This document shows, piece after piece, positions 44,216 through 53,068 of a DNA stretch of 64,000 nucleotides (positions are counted from its first letter, which is position 1; every line of letters starts with the position of its first letter). The translations under genes were made by a program, and so were the position numbers. A model generated the notes under the pieces. It searched no databases. It had not been told where the DNA came from and was given only the letters and a program-made list of their open reading frames with translations. The stretch comes from Cupriavidus respiraculi (GTDB taxonomy: Bacteria > Pseudomonadota > Gammaproteobacteria > Burkholderiales > Burkholderiaceae). The stretch covers positions 434,001 to 498,000 of the forward strand of contig NZ_CAJZAH010000001.1 in NCBI RefSeq assembly GCF_914271545.1. The letters run 5' to 3'.

Positions 44216-44288
44216 AATCTGCCCCCGTCTGCGAGATAGATGAAGCCCTGCTTCGCGATGGCATAATGGAAGCAGGCCTAGCCTACGA

Positions 44289-44315
44289 GGCCACCCCAAT
44301 GTCTCATTGGTGGCC
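44289..44315. other. Hairpin upstream of terminator
   Basis: GGCCACCCCAATG pairs with CATTGGTGGCC (2-nt bulge, TCT loop). Together with the terminator four bases downstream it forms a two-hairpin 3' end like that of a small RNA or an old gene end. Confidence 0.45.
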
Positions 44316-44318
44316 GCC

Positions 44319-44342
44319 AAAAGCCCGCGCAAGCGGGCTTTT
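44319..44342. terminator. Bidirectional intrinsic terminator
   Basis: AAAAGCCCGC-GCAA-GCGGGCTTTT, perfect 10-bp arms. It ends in a T-run on both strands. It could end transcription from the large nuclease gene (340 bp upstream) or belong to a gene now lost. Confidence 0.8.
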
Positions 44343-44587
44343 GTTCGTCTCTATGGCTCAGAATTGCGCTGAAGGCGAACCTGAGCACTCGAGCGTGGCG
44401 CGATGTGTGAACGAGAAATAGCAGTTAGAGGATTTTCAGATTCAGCGCTAGTTGGCGGCGGCACAACACTCCACAGGCTCGTATAGCCGGTAACCCAGCC
44501 AGTGACAACGATGCCGAGACTATTCGCGTATCCATATGCCGAATGGTGGTGCCCTGGGCGGGTGCAGCGGTGCCGATATGCCGTAAG
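44343..44587. other. Intergenic region with no recognised gene
   Basis: About 245 bp between the terminator and the decayed recombinase; nothing recognised. Confidence 0.3.
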
Positions 44588-45688
44588 CTAAGCACTCATC
44601 CTTGGGATTGCGTAGACATTTTGCCGAGAATCTACGTTCATTCGACGATACGTGACCCTCAACCAATGGGGAGTTGCCTTCCTAAAACGGGCAGCTTCAT
44701 CCGGATTTTTGTGTTCGATCCTGTCGGCAACGAGGTTCACGGCGTTTTTTACTATTCCATAGATTGAGTCCCGGCCTAAAGGAACAGCTTGCTCGTCTCC
44801 GTGGAGCCGGGATACCAAGGGCGTTGCTGACGGAGGAGGAGGAATGTGGATACCACGTGCCGCCAAGTATCTGTAAATGGCATACTTGGCCGAAGGATTC
44901 AGGACAATCTTCCTTGCCTGCTGCCCGCTCGCGTTCCTTAAAGAAAGCGACCACGTTTCATCTCCGGAGCTTGGTGACTTGTAGCAAAACAAATCGGACA
45001 GGCGGATACAGGCCAACTCCTCCCCGCGGATGCCAGTGTTTCCCATGAACCGAATTACGAAGAGCATCCGCTCGGCCTCGTCATGCGCTGGATGTCCGAC
45101 TGGAAACTTCTCGCACTCTAACTCGAGCTCTCGGAGTAATCGAACAAACGACAAAAGGGGCAGGGATCTCGAGGGCTTTGTGGATCCCATGGCACTTTTC
45201 TTCCGACGGATTCGTCGCTCGCGGAAGAGGTTATATTGGATGTGCCGGAAATCGACCAGAAACGAAAATAAACTTTCCAAGACGCGAAATGCGAATGAGC
45301 AGCTCGCGTCCGACAAAGCTCCCTCGAACGGCCGCCAATCTCCGGCAGTACGACGCCGATTGCGCATTCCGCACCAGGAGTCTGGAGGATCCCGGAGAAA
45401 TGCATCATAGAAGTCTAGGTCTGACGGGGTGATTTCGGCCAACAGCTTTCGATCGATGAAGAGCGCCCAGCAGTAAAACCTATGGACTTCCTTCTCATAG
45501 GCACGCTCCGTAGCATGGGTAGCAAATCCAGACAGCCACTGCAGTACAGTCCCCAGCTCCTGATACGCGCCATCATGTAAAGCGCGATCGACGGGATCGC
45601 AAGGATGCCCTGGTTGGCATAGAGTTCGGAGATCCCTCAGGGAAGAAGGAAACGGTGAGATGCTTAGCCCATCTTCTTGAGCGGCCAT
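44588..45688 (-). pseudogene. Decayed tyrosine recombinase
   Basis: A 366-codon frame from the ATG at 45688 (AGGAG before it). It is a diverged relative of the recombinase at 24616-25842: both have WLSGFA / WLARYA, a TERAYEKEVHRFYCW / TLTTYRREVERLILW helix and the DWRPFEGALS / DWRPFAGPLS motif. NTGIRGEEL (Arg) and HWLRVTYRRM (His341/Arg344) remain, but the protein stops 22 residues later without the second His and the nucleophile Tyr, so it should be inactive. No KfrA-like partner is adjacent. Lower GC than its neighbours suggests foreign origin. Confidence 0.75.
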
Positions 45689-45979
45689 GTAAACTCCTGC
45701 GGCACGTATGCGTTGGACATCATCGCACGGGTCGAAGGCATTCGGCCGATAACAAAACTGTGGGCAGTAAGGGATGCAAATGAAAAAGTATGTTTGTTTT
45801 GGCGCGTATGAGCCGAAGAGCATTCGGACACGTATTTACGTCGCGATCAAACATAGTTTTGCGTCTTTCGACTGCATCCAAACGATATTGCGTTTCCAGG
45901 GGCACCCTGTACTTAACATAAGATTCATTATCGGCAGCAGTGATGTTGGCCATTTTTTCTAATGTCGTACTTGAGATCA
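45689..45979. other. AT-rich region between recombinase remnant and IS
   Basis: About 290 bp, AT-richer than its surroundings, no convincing gene. Confidence 0.35.
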
Positions 45980-47519
45980 ATTCAAATGTCGTAGTGCTCT
46001 ACCCGAATGATGCCAAGCTGGCCGCCTTGCCGCCAAGCCAGGAGCGCGATCATGGGACGAGCCGACACCATCACCATGAGCATGCGTGAGCTGGACCGGT
46101 GCAAGGTCATTCAGGCCGTTGTAGACGACGGCTTGATGGTCTGGCGTGCCGCGGAGAAGCTTGGCGTCTCCAGGCGCCACGTCGAGCGACTGGTGCTGCG
46201 ATATCGACGGGACGGCCCGCAAGGCCTGGTCTCCCGCAAATGGGGTCAGCCTGGCCATCGGCAGTTGCCGCCGGGTCTGGAGTCGCGCGTGCGTGGGCTG
46301 ATACGCGACAGCTATGCGGACTTCGGCCCGACGCTGGCTTGCGAGAAGCTGCGCGAGCGTCATGGTGTCGAGATGTCGCCTGCCTGTGTCCGCCGGATCA
46401 TGATCGACGCCGGCTTCTGGGTGCCACGCAAGCTGCGCCCACCCAAAGTCCACCAGCCGCGGCACCGGCGCGCCTGCCTGGGCGAGCTGATCCAGATCGA
46501 TGGCAGCGACCACCGCTGGTTCGAGGACCGAGGGCCGGTCAGCACGCTGCTCGTCTACGTCGACGATGCGACCGGGCAGCTGATGCAACTGCGGTTCGTG
46601 CCGACCGAGTCGACCTTCTCGTACTTTGCCGCGACGCGCTCGTATATCGAGCAGCACGGCAAGCCGGTGGCCTTCTACAGCGACAAGGCGGGCGTGTTCC
46701 GGTCAACGCGAAGGATGGGCCGGACGGGCGCGGTTATACGCAGTTTGGGCGGGCGCTGTTCGAGTTGAACATCGACATCCTGTGCGCCAATTCCAGCCAG
46801 GCCAAGGGGCGCGTGGAGCGAATGAATGGCACGCTGCAGGACCGGCTGGTCAAGGAGCTGCGGCTGCGCGGGATCGACACGCCGGCGGCAGCCAATGCCT
46901 ATGCGCCGGCCTTCATCGCCGACTTTAACGCCCGCTTTGCCAAGGTGCCGCGCAGCGACTTCGATGCGCACCGGCCGGTGCGTGCGGACGAGGATCTGCG
47001 CCGGATTTTTACCTGGCGCGAATGGCGCAAGGTGTCGCAGAACCTGACCTTGCAGTACGACAAGGTCGTGTACCTGCTGCAGGACTGCGTGGCACACCGC
47101 AAGCTGATCCGCCGGACCATCGAGGTGGCCGAATACCCGGATGGGCGGATCGAGTTATGGGCCGATGGCGCTGCCCTGCCCTACAGCGTGTTCGATCCGC
47201 GCGAGACGATCCGGCAGGCGGACATCGTGGAGCACAAGCGGCTGGGGCACGTGCTGGAGATCGCGGCGCGGGTGCAGGCGTTGCGCGAGGATCGGCAGAC
47301 GGCGGGGCCGTCCAGGACGCTCCATGGGGGGGCGGCAACTGCGATGAAGCCCACGCCGGGGGCCAAGCGCAAGCGGCAGATCAATCGGCTGGATCTGGAC
47401 AGGGCCATCGCGGGGTCGGCCGCCCCACCCTGTTGAGACGGCATCAAGATCGGCCAGCTGGACTGCCTTACGTATCACGCCCACCGACAAAAAAAGCACG
47501 ATCGGACTGACATTTGAAT
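45980..47519 (+). mobile_element. Insertion sequence, IS1202/ISNCY type, with frameshifted transposase
   Basis: A transposase-like gene (46052-47436) is flanked by the inverted motif ATTCAAATGTC (45980-45990) and GACATTTGAAT (47509-47519), giving an element of about 1.54 kb. The exact ends and target duplication are not certain; the right flank (47520-47590) contains further IS-like sequence. Confidence 0.6.
46052..47436 (+). pseudogene. IS1202/ISNCY-type transposase, frameshifted
   Basis: The N-terminal part (MSMRELDRCKVIQAVV, a helix-turn-helix, then a DDE core with LIQIDGSDHRWFED) is open to 46768. The rest (VNAKDGPDGRGYTQFG, ANSSQAKGRVERMNG) is in another frame up to 47436. One missing G near 46701 (CCGGTCAACG where CCGGGTCAACG is expected) explains the break. 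The DDE residues are split over two frames: Asp in IDGSDH, Asp in FYSDKAG, Glu in GRVERMN. SD AGGAGCG precedes the ATG at 46052. The transposase is inactive unless the frame is restored. Confidence 0.85.
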
Positions 47520-47646
47520 GTAGCCAGGGCGCAGACCTTTGAAAACCACCTAGACAAGTGATGTTGGAGCCAAGTTGTAATGTCACCTTGGGGCCAAATA
47601 GAACCGTCCTGTCGTAGCCCAAGGACGCTCACGTTTTCAACGGTGC
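47520..47646. other. Short gap right of the IS
   Basis: Fewer than 130 bp; contains pieces that resemble IS end sequence (AATGTCACCTTGG, TGTTGGAGCC) but no gene. Confidence 0.35.
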
Positions 47647-48069
47647 TCAGGCGCGCGTCCGGCTTCGTTCCGCCACTTCGAACACCCCCATCCCGGCCAG
47701 CATGGCGAGGACGAACACAATCGCTTTGTGCTCGCCCATGCCGAGTGCCACGAGCGCCGGCCCCGGGCAGAAGCCGGCAATGCCCCAGCCGATACCGAAC
47801 AGCAGACTGCCACCAACTAGGCGCCGGTCCAGTTGGGTAGCCGTTGGCAAGTGGATCTGCCACCCGAGCAGCGACACGGTGCGCCGGCGTGCCACGGCGA
47901 ACGCGACGGCACCCACCAGAATGGCGCCCCCCATCACGAAGGCCAGCGACGGGTCCCAGGGGCCTGCCAGGTCGAGAAAGGCCAGCACCTTGGCCGGATT
48001 GGCCATGCCGGAAACGATCAGGCCGATGCCGAAGACGAGGCCGGCCAGCAGTGCGAAGAAGGCGGACAT
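47647..48069 (-). CDS. YeeE/YedE-type membrane protein, C-terminal half (DUF6691-like)
   Basis: A 140-residue protein with about four transmembrane helices (FALLAGLVFGIGLIVSGM, LAFVMGGAILVGAVAFAVA, LLFGIGWGIAGFCPGPAL, AIVFVLAMLAGMGVF). The FCPGPALVALG motif with its Cys is typical of YeeE/YedE proteins that move thiosulfate or other sulfur compounds across the inner membrane. It is 9 bp downstream of the partner gene; the two halves together correspond to a full-length YeeE. Confidence 0.9.
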   Translation of the reverse strand: MSAFFALLAGLVFGIGLIVSGMANPAKVLAFLDLAGPWDPSLAFVMGGAILVGAVAFAVARRRTVSLLGWQIHLPTATQLDRRLVGGSLLFGIGWGIAGFCPGPALVALGMGEHKAIVFVLAMLAGMGVFEVAERSRTRA

Positions 48070-48078
48070 GTTCCCTCC

Positions 48079-48519
48079 CTAAAGGCCGATCATATGGCGC
48101 ACGACAAAGACAGTGACAAAGCCGGAAGCCATGAACGCCGCCGTGGCGACCAGCGAACGGGGCGACAACCGGGAGACACCGCATACCCCGTGTCCGCTCG
48201 TGCATCCGGAGCCATACCGAGTACCTGTCCCCACGAGCAGGCCTGCAAGTACCAGTTCCACGTAACCGGCATCGATCTGCGGACGCGGCAGCGCCGTGGC
48301 GAGCGCGTAGACCAATGGCGCGCCCAGCAGTCCCGCGATAAAGGCCAGACGCCACGACACGTCGCCACGCGCTGGCCGGAGCAGTCCTCCCAGCACGCCG
48401 CTGATGCCGGCGATGCGGCCATTCAACAGGATCAACATCCCGGCGGCGATGCCGATGAGCATTCCGCCGGCAAGCGACGCCCATGGGGTAAATGCAGTCC
48501 AGTCAATGCTCATGCCCAT
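48079..48519 (-). CDS. YeeE/YedE-type membrane protein, N-terminal half
   Basis: A 146-residue membrane protein. It has the conserved [18 protein letters not shown] motif with two cysteines, as in YeeE/TsuA sulfur-compound transporters. Helices include [17 protein letters not shown] and [17 protein letters not shown]. The ATG at 48519 has GGAGAG before it. With the gene at 47647 it forms a two-gene transporter, often next to sulfur-transfer or beta-lactamase-fold proteins in other bacteria; none is adjacent here. Confidence 0.9.
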   Translation of the reverse strand: MGMSIDWTAFTPWASLAGGMLIGIAAGMLILLNGRIAGISGVLGGLLRPARGDVSWRLAFIAGLLGAPLVYALATALPRPQIDAGYVELVLAGLLVGTGTRYGSGCTSGHGVCGVSRLSPRSLVATAAFMASGFVTVFVVRHMIGL

Positions 48520-48621
48520 GTTGACTCTCCTATTCCTTGGGGTAGTACAGGCGGTGCGGGTCGAGGCCCCGCCTTCCCTTGGCCCTGCAAATTCGCTCTG
48601 CAATCCGGCTTCGGATCTGCG

Positions 48622-49590
48622 TCAGGGCGTGCTGTCGCGCGCCAGCCATGCTGCGGCGGGGCGCTGTGTTGGCGATTCACATAGCCGTTCCACTTCCTTT
48701 CGTTCACACAGCGCGTTTCCGACGCTGCTGACGGTGGCGGCAGCTGCTGCCATTGCAACATTGAGCGCCTCTGCCATGGGTTCGCCTTGACTGATGGCCA
48801 GGACGAAGCCGGCAAGGAAGCTGTCGCGCGCGCCGACGGCACTCCGGACCTTGACCTGCACCGCAGGCGCACGCAGCACCTGATTCGAAGTGACGACGAT
48901 CGCGCCGCGCTCGCCCAGCGTCAGGGCCACGATTTCGACGGCACCTCGCTTGACGATGGCTCTGGCCGCATCGATGCACTCCGGCTCCGTGCTCAGCTCC
49001 CGTCCAGCCAATTCGCTCAACTCGTTCAAGCTGGGCTTGACCAGCCATGCACCGAGGATCAATGCCGCAGCCAGCGCGCTGCCTGACGTATCCAGGACGA
49101 TGCGCGCCCGCGCCGTGCCGGCCGCCCTTGCAATCCTTGCCCAAGTGTCAGCAGGCGCCCCGGCGGGAAGACTGCCGCTGAGGACCAGATAATGGCAAGT
49201 CGCGGCGGCAGTTCGAATTCTGCCCTCGCACGCCGCGATTTCCTCGGGCGACACCTCGGGTCCAGGCAGTACGAAGCGGAACTCTCGTCCGCTGGAAGCT
49301 TCCCGCACCGTGAAATTCTCGCGGGTCTCGCCGCGGATCTCAATCGGCATGGAGGGCACCGCCTCTTCGGCCAACATGGACGTAAGCCGGTTCCCGGTTG
49401 CTCCGCCGGCCAGATACACCGCGATACAGTCGCCTCCTAATCTGCGAATGACGCGCGCGACATTGACGCCACCTCCGCCCGGATATCGGACGGGAGAACT
49501 GCATCGCAGCTTCCTGGTGGGTTCCACGGTACCGACCGCCGCAAACACGTCCACTGCGGGGTTCAGCGTCACAGTCACGATGTCCGTCAT
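48622..49590 (-). CDS. PfkB-family sugar kinase (1-/6-phosphofructokinase type)
   Basis: A 322-residue ribokinase-fold enzyme. VTVTLNPAVDVFAAVG, YPGGGGVNVARVIRRLGG and VKPSLNELSELAGREL are typical of PfkB/FruK/LacC enzymes. The anion-hole motif, usually GAGDS, reads GARDSF: the catalytic Asp is kept but the preceding Gly is Arg, which may lower activity. AGGAGGCGAC precedes the ATG at 49590. It diverges from the universal-stress-protein/ATPase operon across a gap with an FNR-like box, so it may be part of the low-oxygen response. Confidence 0.9.
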   Translation of the reverse strand: MTDIVTVTLNPAVDVFAAVGTVEPTRKLRCSSPVRYPGGGGVNVARVIRRLGGDCIAVYLAGGATGNRLTSMLAEEAVPSMPIEIRGETRENFTVREASSGREFRFVLPGPEVSPEEIAACEGRIRTAAATCHYLVLSGSLPAGAPADTWARIARAAGTARARIVLDTSGSALAAALILGAWLVKPSLNELSELAGRELSTEPECIDAARAIVKRGAVEIVALTLGERGAIVVTSNQVLRAPAVQVKVRSAVGARDSFLAGFVLAISQGEPMAEALNVAMAAAAATVSSVGNALCERKEVERLCESPTQRPAAAWLARDSTP

Positions 49591-49750
49591 GTCGCCTCCT
49601 CGGCCTTTCCCCGTCAGCGCGGTTCGCGGCAGACCGGCCGACCACACTGGACACGAGAACGCCGGTCGTCATGGCAGGCAGCGGCCGATGCAGCCGATCC
49701 CGCGCCTGCGTGCCCCGCAGCGGGCACCCGCGCGAGCCATCACCGTTGGC

Positions 49751-49764
49751 TTGATCCCGGTCAA
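49751..49764. promoter_or_regulatory. FNR/Anr-like box TTGAT-CCCG-GTCAA
   Basis: Nine of ten positions match the FNR consensus TTGAT-N4-ATCAA. A TAAGCT -10-like element at 49786-49791 would place the transcript start about 41 bp from the box centre, the class II geometry, for the gene starting at 49843. It lies in the gap between the divergent kinase and stress-protein genes. Confidence 0.65.
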
Positions 49765-49842
49765 CATCATGCCCGCCGCCTGCTCTAAGCTGGCAATGAT
49801 GTCATGCGGGGAGCTTCCCGTACGGTAACAAGGAACTCAGCC

Positions 49843-50298
49843 ATGTACCGAAAGATACTTCTCGCGGTCGACGGCAGCGCCTGCGCGGACCTTGCCACGC
49901 AAGAGGCTATCGCCGTGGCCAAGGCTTGCGGCGCGGACGTGGAAGCCCTGCATGTCGCCGACAATGTCGACTCCTACTTCGATACCGGCAGTGATGAGGC
50001 GGCGCGGCTATCGAAAGCCATCGTGGCCTATGGCAAGCAAACACTGGAAGAGGCCGCCCGGCGGCTGGCCGATGCCGGCGTACCTCACCAGGTCCGCCTC
50101 ATCGAGCGCGCGGTGTTGCCGGCCAGCATCGCCGACACCATCGTCTCCGAGGCGGATTCGTGCGGGGCCGACCTGGTCGTGCTCGGCACGCATGGCCGCC
50201 GTGGCGTGCGGCGGCTGGTGACTGGCAGCGTCGCGGAAGGGGTGTTGCGACAGGCGCGTAAGCCCGTGCTGCTGGTGCGCAGCGAGGCGGAGGAATGA
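49843..50298 (+). CDS. Universal stress protein (UspA family)
   Basis: A 151-residue Usp fold protein: MYRKILLAVDGS start and the ATP-binding motif GTHGRRGVRRLVTGS (G-x2-G-x9-GS). Such proteins help cells survive starvation, redox stress or low oxygen; the partner is unknown. AAGGAACT lies upstream of the ATG. Its stop overlaps the ATPase start (ATGA), so the two are co-translated, and an FNR-like box lies upstream. Very similar to the USP at 54561-55016. Confidence 0.92.
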   Translation: MYRKILLAVDGSACADLATQEAIAVAKACGADVEALHVADNVDSYFDTGSDEAARLSKAIVAYGKQTLEEAARRLADAGVPHQVRLIERAVLPASIADTIVSEADSCGADLVVLGTHGRRGVRRLVTGSVAEGVLRQARKPVLLVRSEAEE

Positions 50299-53027
50299 CA
50301 GCCGGGGTGGACGACGCGGATGACATGCACCGCCCCCGCCCAAAAACGGGCGCCACCGAACGTGGACTGACCGCAGCCCAGGCCGCTGCGCTGCTCGCCA
50401 GGATCGGGCCCAATGCGCTGCCGCAAGTGCCCCCGCCTTCCCTGGCGGCGGTCTTCCTGCGCCAGTTCCGCAGTCCGCTCATCTATATCCTGCTGGTCGC
50501 GGCGCTGGTATCGCTGGCATTGAGCGACGCGAAGGACGCCATTTTTATCGGTGCCGTGCTGCTGCTCAATGGCATCGTTGGCACCGCCCAGGAGTATTCG
50601 GCGGGCAAGGCCGCCGCCGCGCTGCGCCGCCTCGAGCAGCCGGACGCCTTGGTGATACGCGATGACCGGCAACGCCTCATCGCCGCGCGCGATCTGGTGC
50701 CGGGCGACCTCGTGCTGATCGAGGCCGGCGGCAGAGTGCCAGCAGATATCAGGCTGGTCGAGGCGGGAGACCTGCAATGCGACGAATCGCTGCTCACAGG
50801 CGCATCGCTGCCCGTCAACAAGTTCGCAACGGATGCGGAGGACAGGTGTGCCGAAGCGCATGGCTGCCTGGCTTATGCGGGGACGGTGGTAACGCGCGGG
50901 CGCGGCCAGGGTGTCGTCGTGGCCACCGGCGCCGCCACGGAAATCGGCCGCATCGCCAAGGACATCGGCAAGGGGTCGATCTCTCAGCCTCCCCTCATGA
51001 TCCGGTTGGCGCGGTTCTCCCGCGCCATCGCTCTCTCCGTGGGGGTGGCGTTGGTACTTCTGGTCGCGGTAGGACTCTGGCGCGGGATGGACTTGCGCGA
51101 CCTGTTCATGATGTCGGTCGGGTTGGCCGTCAGCGCGATCCCGGAGGGACTGCCCGTGGCAATCTCCGTTGCCCTGGCCATCGGCATGCGGCGTATGTCC
51201 CGCGCCAACGTCATCGTCCGGAAGATGTCGGCGGTGGAGTCGCTCGGCTCGTGCACGATGATTGCGACGGACAAGACCGGCACGCTCACCATGAACGCGC
51301 TGATGGTGACCGACATTTGCCTGCCCGACGGAACGGCGTTGCGTTGCCAGGTGGGACACGATCCCGAAGACGCCACGGTGCTCGGCGACGGCGTCGATGT
51401 CGACGAGGCGCGGCAGCGCATGGCCTCACTGGTCCTGGCGGCCACCCTGCCCAACGAAGCCGAACTGGTCAAGGACGGTGCCGTCTGGAAGGGTATCGGC
51501 GACACCGTCGATGTGGCACTGCTGACGATGGCGATCAACAGCGGGGCCCTGCCTGAGGACCTGCGCGAACGTCATCCTCTTGCTGCCCGGATTCCGTACG
51601 AGCCCGATTTGCGCTATGCGGCGTCCTTCCACGAATCCGGGCAGGTCTCACCGGAAGGGGCAATCCGCATTTTCGTCAAGGGTGCGCCGGAGACGCTGAT
51701 CGCCATGTCGGATCGGATGGAAATGGGTGGTGGCGCGGTGCCGATCCGGCATGGCGAACTGCTTGCCCAGAAGGACAGGCTGGCCGCGCAGGGCCTTCGG
51801 GTGTTGGCCTTTGCCCAAGGCGAAATGGCCCCCGTGTCGGAAGCCGGCTATGGGCACGGCCATCTGATCAACCTCACCTTCCTGGGCCTCGTCGGCATGA
51901 AGGATCCCGTGAGGCCCGAGGTGCCGGCCGCGATACGCGCTTGCCACGATGCCGGCATTCAGGTCGCGATGGTGACCGGGGACGACCCCGCGACGGCAAG
52001 CGCCATCGCGGCCGAGGCGGGATTGGTGTTCTCATCGGACCAGGTGGTGACAGGCGACGCCGTCGCTCGCGCCGAGGAGAAAGGCGACACGGCCCTGGAC
52101 CGGCTGACCGATCGGGCCCGCATCTATGCGCGCGTCAATCCCTCCCAGAAGCTCGCGATCGTGCTCTCGCTCGCACGCACCGGCCACTTTGTCGCGGTCA
52201 CTGGCGACGGCGTCAATGACGCCCCCGCGCTCAAGCACGCGCATGTCGGCGTTGCAATGGGTAGAAAAGGAACTGAAGTGGCCAAGGAGAGCGCGGATAT
52301 CGTCATTACGGACGAAAACTTCGCGTCTATCGTCCACGGCATCCGCGAAGGGCGCGTGGCGTACGCGAACATTCGCAAGGTCATTTTCATGCTGGTGTCG
52401 ACTGGCGCGGCCGAAGTCGTGCTGTTCCTGCTGGCCATGCCGCTAGGCCTGCCGATGCCGCTGTTGCCGGTCCAGTTGCTGTGGCTCAATCTCGTCACCA
52501 ACGGCATTCAGGACGTGGCGCTCGCCGCGGAGCGCGGGGAAGGCGACGAGTTGAGCCTTCCACCGCGCAAGCCTGCCGAGCCAATCTTCGACCGCGTGAT
52601 GCTACGACGCATCCTGCACTCGACGATGGTAATGGGGGTCGGCGGCTGCGCCGTCTTCTACTGGCTGCTCCGCCACGGCTACACCGAGGAAGCGGCGCGC
52701 AACCTCCTGCTGCTGCTGTTCGTGCTGTTCGAGAACTTCCAGACCTTCAACAGCCGCTCCGAGCGCCACTCGATCTTTCGGCAGGGGTTCCTCGCCAATC
52801 CGCTGCTGGTGCTGACGGTACTTGGAGCGCAGGTTCTACACATAGCGGCACTCTACATCCCTGGCCTGAGTGCGACACTGCAACTGGCGCCGGTCTCGCT
52901 CGCCGAATGGTCCGTGCTACTGCTGCTGGCCGCCACCTTGTTCGCCGTGATGGAACTGGAGAAGCGTTGGGATGGGCGGATGGTGCCTGGGCGCGCAACT
53001 GCCCGTGGCGGTACGGCGGCGGGATAA
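50295..53027 (+). CDS. P-type cation-transporting ATPase (P2-like)
   Basis: A 910-residue P-type ATPase. The phosphorylation motif DKTGTLT is at Asp326, the TM4 motif IPEGLP and TM6 LNLVTN resemble P2 (Ca2+/Na+-type) pumps, and GDGVNDAPAL is present. The actuator-domain motif, usually TGES, is TGAS with Ala at residue 170; the Glu there normally drives dephosphorylation, so turnover may be impaired or altered. The ion is unknown. Coupled by ATGA overlap to the USP gene upstream. Confidence 0.92.
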   Translation: MTAGVDDADDMHRPRPKTGATERGLTAAQAAALLARIGPNALPQVPPPSLAAVFLRQFRSPLIYILLVAALVSLALSDAKDAIFIGAVLLLNGIVGTAQEYSAGKAAAALRRLEQPDALVIRDDRQRLIAARDLVPGDLVLIEAGGRVPADIRLVEAGDLQCDESLLTGASLPVNKFATDAEDRCAEAHGCLAYAGTVVTRGRGQGVVVATGAATEIGRIAKDIGKGSISQPPLMIRLARFSRAIALSVGVALVLLVAVGLWRGMDLRDLFMMSVGLAVSAIPEGLPVAISVALAIGMRRMSRANVIVRKMSAVESLGSCTMIATDKTGTLTMNALMVTDICLPDGTALRCQVGHDPEDATVLGDGVDVDEARQRMASLVLAATLPNEAELVKDGAVWKGIGDTVDVALLTMAINSGALPEDLRERHPLAARIPYEPDLRYAASFHESGQVSPEGAIRIFVKGAPETLIAMSDRMEMGGGAVPIRHGELLAQKDRLAAQGLRVLAFAQGEMAPVSEAGYGHGHLINLTFLGLVGMKDPVRPEVPAAIRACHDAGIQVAMVTGDDPATASAIAAEAGLVFSSDQVVTGDAVARAEEKGDTALDRLTDRARIYARVNPSQKLAIVLSLARTGHFVAVTGDGVNDAPALKHAHVGVAMGRKGTEVAKESADIVITDENFASIVHGIREGRVAYANIRKVIFMLVSTGAAEVVLFLLAMPLGLPMPLLPVQLLWLNLVTNGIQDVALAAERGEGDELSLPPRKPAEPIFDRVMLRRILHSTMVMGVGGCAVFYWLLRHGYTEEAARNLLLLLFVLFENFQTFNSRSERHSIFRQGFLANPLLVLTVLGAQVLHIAALYIPGLSATLQLAPVSLAEWSVLLLLAATLFAVMELEKRWDGRMVPGRATARGGTAAG

Positions 53028-53068
53028 GGCGGCTCGTGCGTGCTCCGGGCGAAGTGCCCATGCCGTGA

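Noticed and set aside
47520-48484. Long minus-strand frame running through the YeeE/YedE genes into the IS flank
   Set aside because: It is an out-of-frame reading of the two membrane-protein genes; the real frames have transmembrane segments and the CTSGHG and CPGP motifs.
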